A stretch of DNA of 28,814 bases from Azolla pinnata (taxonomy: Eukaryota; Streptophyta; Polypodiopsida; Salviniales; Salviniaceae), in contig JBBBWG010005025.1 of the NCBI GenBank assembly GCA_037176905.1, positions 1 to 28,814 of the forward strand, written 5' to 3'. This document shows, one piece after another, positions 24,810-28,814 of this stretch (its first letter is position 1; every line of letters starts with the position of its first letter). A model generated the notes under the pieces. That model was not told the origin of the DNA and made no database searches. It saw only the letters and a program-made list of their open reading frames with translations. Made by a program: the position numbers and the translations under genes.

Positions 24810-26597
24810 GACTCCCTCGAAACTTACATGACCATCGCAAAAGGAGGTTTGGATTTGCTCTTTAATAAAGAAGTAAGAATTAGTACAAAATACAAGACTG
24901 TAGACAAAAAAGTGAAACCAGCCGCAGGGCCGTTACCTGCAAACAGTGAAGAAAAGAGAAAAGAAGTCTTGGCAGATCCGACACTTCGAAGACCTGTGGA
25001 TATCGGTCATAATTTTACAGATGAGACCCGAAGTAAACTTCGGGTCGGTGTAGATAAGTTCCTTCTACCAAAGGAAAAAGAACGATTCCGGATGATGCTA
25101 GAGAAACACGGAAAAGCGTTTGCCTTCTCACCAAAAGAGATTGGATGTGTTGATCCAAGGATGGTGGAGCCAATGGTAATCTTTACAATCGAACATGTGG
25201 CGTGACATTTGAAGCCGATTCCAGTACCACGAGCGCATATTCCGAAAATCATCGAACCTCTAAAGGAGAAGGTGGCGATGGGAATTCTTGAGCCATCTAG
25301 CGCACCGTACTCTAATCGGTGGTTCATAGTTTCGAAGAAGAATGGATCTCTCATATTCATTCAAGATCTCCAACCGGTAAACAAGGTCACAATCCGAAAC
25401 TCTGGAGTTGGACCAATAGTGGATGAATTTGCAGAAGCATTTGCTGGCCGAGCGATATACTCCATTGGAGACTTATACTTTGGGTATGACCAATTTCAAC
25501 TGACCATAGATAATCGTGACATTACGACAATACGAACACCCATAGGGCTGGTTTGGATGTGCACATTACCGCAATGGGCAATGAACTCGGTCGCCCAAAT
25601 GATGAATGCGATGAACAAGGTGCTTTGAGATTGCATTCCGGAGATCACGATGCCATTCTTGGATGACATTCCAATTAAGGGGTGTGCTATGGAGCTGAAG
25701 GATGAAACTATGGATGAACAAGGATGTCGAAAATTCGTTGTTGATCACATCTGCGACTATGAAAAGGTGCTACTAAGTTTGGAAGATGCGCAGTTAACAC
25801 TCTTTAGAGAAAAGTCGGCGTTTGGACAAGAAGAGATATTAGTGGTCGGACATCTCTGTGGATCTTATGGCCGAAGACCATCCCTAGCCAAAGTCAATGC
25901 TACTCAAGCTATGAAAGAAGAGTGTGAGTCGCAATTTGAGGTACGGAGATTTCTTGGAGCATGTGCATTTTATCATATTTGGATTCCACACTATGCACAC
26001 ATTGCAAATCCACTCTATCGCTTACTGAGAAAGGGGAAGAAGTTTGAATGGAGATCAAATTACACCAAAGCCATAAGGAAGCTAAAGAATGTATTATAGG
26101 AATCGCAAGCATTGAAGAAACCAGATTATGATCGACCGATCATAATTACGGTTGATAGAAATCCAATTGGAATAGGATGGGTTGTCAATCAAGCTGATGC
26201 AAAAGGAAACCGACAACCAATCCGATTTGGAGCGAAAGTTTTAAGTGAAAGACAACGCGGATATGCTCAAGTAAAATGAGAGTTATGGGGAATAGTATCG
26301 GTAATCAAGTCAGATCGAGATTACTTGATCGGAGCTGAAGTAGTGATCGAGATCGATTGTCTTCCAATACTCGGAATGATGAGGTGTTGCTCGGTAGCAG
26401 ATGTGGCGATGCTCAGATGGATAGCATATGTGAAGTCACTTAATCCAGAAATAGAACACATCTCGGGGAAAGCGAATGTTATAGCAGACATGCTATCAAG
26501 GGCCCGGTACAATGACGATGTGTCCGACTCAGATAATGAGGATGTTCCTCAAGATTTCTTTACATCAGAATTTACATGCCAAGTAGACACAATCTGA
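24810..26597 (+). pseudogene. Gypsy reverse transcriptase and RNase H
   Basis: A single frame runs through with only in-frame stops: TGA 25203, TGA 25626, TAG 26097, TGA 26277 and TGA 26595. The reverse transcriptase shows PYSNRWF, YSIGDLYFGYDQFQL (palm Asp) and FLDDIPIKG, the form of the YxDD box used by this lineage. RNase H shows ITVDRNPIGIGW and, at its end, HISGKANVIADMLSRA with the expected His and Asp. RT converts element RNA to DNA and RNase H removes the RNA template. Four of the stops fit single C-to-T or G-to-A changes of Trp, Arg or Gln codons. Confidence 0.88.
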
Positions 26598-26631
26598 GAA
26601 TTTAGGGTGGAGGACTATGAAGGTGAAAGGG

Positions 26632-27985
26632 ATCGGAAAGACTATACAAGAGCTTGAACAAGAAAAAGGTCAACCAGACAATAAGGAAAGAAGAACTAAG
26701 ATCTAGAGAAAGAAGCAACAGATTCACAAGTTTTTCTTAAATTAAGGACTCTTATGGAGAGAGCCAAAGAGACTTAATGGACTTCCACTATGGGTAGTTG
26801 GAATGAAAGCGCAACAAAGACAAATAATATCTGAGTTTCATGAATCGAATTGGGCTGGACATAGAGGCACATGGGTAACATTCAATAAGATCAATGAAAA
26901 GTATTGGTGGAAATAAATGTATAAGGATGTTGCACAATACACGGAGAGCTGCGAAAAGTGTCAGATGTATTCTGCAGTATGGCATCGAGACGAGTTGCAT
27001 CCAACCTTCTCACCGACAATCAACTTCAAATGGATGATCGACATCGTAACAATGCCTACCGGAGCCGGACAACAAAAATACTTGGTATTGGCTCGAGAGG
27101 ATCTTACAAATCAAGTGGAAGGACGTGCGTTACGAAAGAAGACAAGAGCTGCAGTATGCCAATTTCTCCTGGAAGAAGTTATTTGTAGGTACGGATGTGT
27201 AGGGCAAGTCATAGCAGACCGCGGAGAGCTCGACTCCAATGAAGCAAGGGAGTTCTTTGCAAAACTTGGAGTACGGCTAACACTAACAACGACATATAAT
27301 CCAAAGGTGAACGGGAAAATAGAGAGGGGACATAGCCCAATTGTAAAGGCACTTATAAAAACATGTGATGGAAGACTTGGGCTTTGGCCTCAAATGCTTC
27401 CATATGCATTATGGGTAGACCGGACAACTCACAGTTTTGTGACAGGGTACATGCCGTGTGAACTTATGACAAGGCAAGCTCTTGTCATGCCTACTGAAAC
27501 ATCGATAGCAACATGGACCGTGCTGTCGTGGGAGCAAGAGATGAGTCAGACCGGAGGACATTAGAGAAGTAGTATGACGACAATGAGAAGCTCGACTTTT
27601 AAACAAACAACGCTTTAACAAGAAACATCAACTACAGCCAAAGAGGATTGAAGAAGGGGATTGGGTGCTACTCTATGCTAGCAGCTTGGACCAACATACC
27701 ACTACTCGTAAATTTGTACGAAGATTGTTCGCACCACATTAGGTTCGAAAGAGGTTTGAGAATGGAACATATCGACTTAGTGAGCTGGATGGGACAATGA
27801 TCTGAGTACCAATAGCCGAAAAACGAGTTAAGGTGTTCAAGAAGCGGAATCATCAAGAACCCTATATTCTGACAGATAGAGTCAACACAACGGATGAGGG
27901 AGAGGACTCAGAAAATAACTCAAGCAATATGGACCAGGAAGGCGAGCAAGACCTTTTGTTCGAAGATATAAAAGCCTTTATGGAA
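26632..27985 (+). pseudogene. Gypsy integrase and C-terminal tail
   Basis: After a frame change near 26630 the frame shows a zinc-binding HHCC region (FHESNWAGHRGTW, then CEKCQM) and the catalytic core with Asp in WMIDIV, Asp in IADRGELDS and Glu in NGKIERGH, the DDE triad that joins element DNA to the chromosome. Stops near 26703 and 26914 break it. Beyond 27564 the frame changes again, and a basic region (WVLLYASSLD, then VKVFKKR) leads into an acidic tail ending YQHDE at about 28002. Confidence 0.85.
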
Positions 27986-28131
27986 TACCAACATGATGAA
28001 TAAGCCTGGCACATACCGGAGGATGCACTACAAGGGAAATGTCAGTTTGCCGAGAGATTTGCCGCGAAAATCGTTCTGTAGAACAACCAAAAAAGTCGCG
28101 GCAAACTCGCAGTAAACGACATTCTGCTTTG

Positions 28132-28400
28132 CCGCGATTTTGCCGCGAATTTACCGCTAATTTACTGCGCAATTACTGCACAATTACCGCGCATTTATCG
28201 CACATTTACCGCGCATTTACCGCGAATTTACCGCAAATTTTATCGCAAATTTACCGTGAAGTTATCGCGAATTTACCGCGAATTTAGCGCGCATTTACCG
28301 CGCATTTACCGCGAATTTACTGCAAAATTTACTGCGAATTTACCGCGAAGTTACCGCGAACTTACCGCAAAGTTACCACGAATTTACCGCGAATTTACCG
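28132..28400 (+). repeat. Array of about 24 copies of CCGCGAATTTA (11 bp)
   Basis: Nearly continuous tandem units with consensus CCGCGAATTTA; variants include CCGCGCATTTA, CTGCGAATTTA and CCGCGAAGTTA, with two 12-bp units. Because 11 is not a multiple of three, one frame stays open as an 11-residue peptide repeat, which is almost certainly not a protein. Confidence 0.92.
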
Positions 28401-28495
28401 CGAGTATATACGCGGGTATTTCTATGCGTATATACGTAGGTATATATGTGAGTATTTCTACGCGTATATACACAAGTATATACACGAATTTTCTG
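28401..28495 (+). repeat. TATATACG-type degenerate repeats
   Basis: A second family of short repeats follows the 11-bp array: TATATACGCGGGTATTTCTA, then a variant about 50 bp later, with alternating TATATACG and GTATTTCTAYGCG segments. The remaining bases to 28814 are AT-rich with no recognised feature. Confidence 0.65.
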
Positions 28496-28814
28496 ATTGT
28501 ATATACATAAAATTAAATTAAAAAATATTTATATTAAAAAAAACCTCATTTTATTCTTTTATATATATATTTTTTGTTCTCAATTTGAGAACATATATAT
28601 ATCTTCAAAAGCTTCTTCATTTCAGAAAGTTGTTCCATTTCTGAAAGCTTCTTCTGTTCAGAACTTAGAAGATGGATGAGAAAGTGAAGCCCTCACTCCC
28701 TATTTATACAAGATCTCTGTCTGTGACTATTCATGTAGATATTTTCACATCTTACTTGTCTGTTTCCTCCTGTATACATCGATTTATCTGGATATACATA
28801 TTCACATATACATA

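Larger units (their letters stand above)
24010..28002 (+). mobile_element. Ty3/gypsy retrotransposon polyprotein remnant
   Basis: Degenerate but largely collinear pol: an upstream region (24010-24403, possibly protease and linker), then reverse transcriptase, RNase H, integrase and a basic C-terminal tail ending near 28002. No gag zinc knuckle and no flanking LTR pair of its own was found, so both ends appear lost. A solo LTR is inserted at 24404-24809, and a CACTA-type terminus starts 24 bp after the last coding similarity. Multiple in-frame stops and at least one frameshift (near 26630) show that it is dead. Confidence 0.88.
28026..28814 (+). mobile_element. Terminal part of a CACTA (En/Spm) DNA transposon
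   Basis: Starts CACTACAAGGGAAAT, the conserved terminal inverted repeat type of plant CACTA elements. It is followed by a subterminal region with TTTGCCGCGA motifs in both orientations (forward 28058-28067 and 28128-28137; reverse 28096-28105) and a long array of an 11-bp derivative. Repeated short motifs beside the ends are the binding sites of the TnpA-like protein in this superfamily. The other end and any transposase lie beyond the window, so the target duplication cannot be checked. Confidence 0.75.

Noticed and set aside
28132..28400. Possible CRISPR-like array
   Set aside because: Units are contiguous with no unique spacers, and the setting is a eukaryotic transposon end.
28039..28510. 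Open frames with a repeated peptide (IYREFTA, NLPR)
   Set aside because: The peptide repeat is a by-product of the 11-bp tandem array; no start context or homology.

Overview
The window looks like nuclear DNA of a seedless land plant, most likely a fern or lycophyte (a hornwort is possible). It is AT-rich, and its spliced genes have many short exons with GT/AG borders. One gene encodes a plant-type DNA polymerase lambda. The window is crowded with LINE, LTR and CACTA-type transposon remains. A piece of plant mitochondrial DNA at the left edge carries many stop codons at conserved Arg/Gln sites of nad7, the pattern expected in lineages with U-to-C RNA editing (ferns, hornworts, some lycophytes).

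Layout. 1-1980: nuclear copy of mitochondrial DNA (the 3' end of a group II intron, the last nad7 exon, trnS-GCU and trnfM-CAU, all decayed). 1975-2290: copy of a dispersed repeat that abuts a broken exon. 2291-5894 (minus): 5' half of an NSF (SEC18-type AAA ATPase) gene, readable over most exons but with a frameshift, missing splice acceptors and a truncated 3' end. 6174-6350: 31-bp minisatellite. 6351-8881: LINE remnant, copy A. 8891-11396: several dispersed and tandem repeats. 12752-12877: promoter/5' UTR with four telo-boxes. 12878-21927 (plus): an apparently complete DNA polymerase lambda gene of 16 exons (544 residues). Its exons 4 and 5 arose by a tandem intron-plus-exon duplication, and its 3.9-kb intron 13 holds the second LINE copy (17593 to about 20560). 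21928-24009: 3' flank with little recognisable. 24010-28002: Ty3/gypsy polyprotein remnant, interrupted by a 401-bp solo LTR with a perfect 5-bp target duplication. 28026-28814: start of a CACTA-type DNA transposon with a subterminal array of an 11-bp motif, running off the window.

The only gene that looks functional is the polymerase lambda gene (base-excision and double-strand-break repair). The rest is a layered record of insertion: organelle DNA, two copies of one RT-deleted LINE, an LTR insertion inside a gypsy element and a CACTA insertion beside it. Identifications rest on reading the sequence and on family knowledge; no database search was run.
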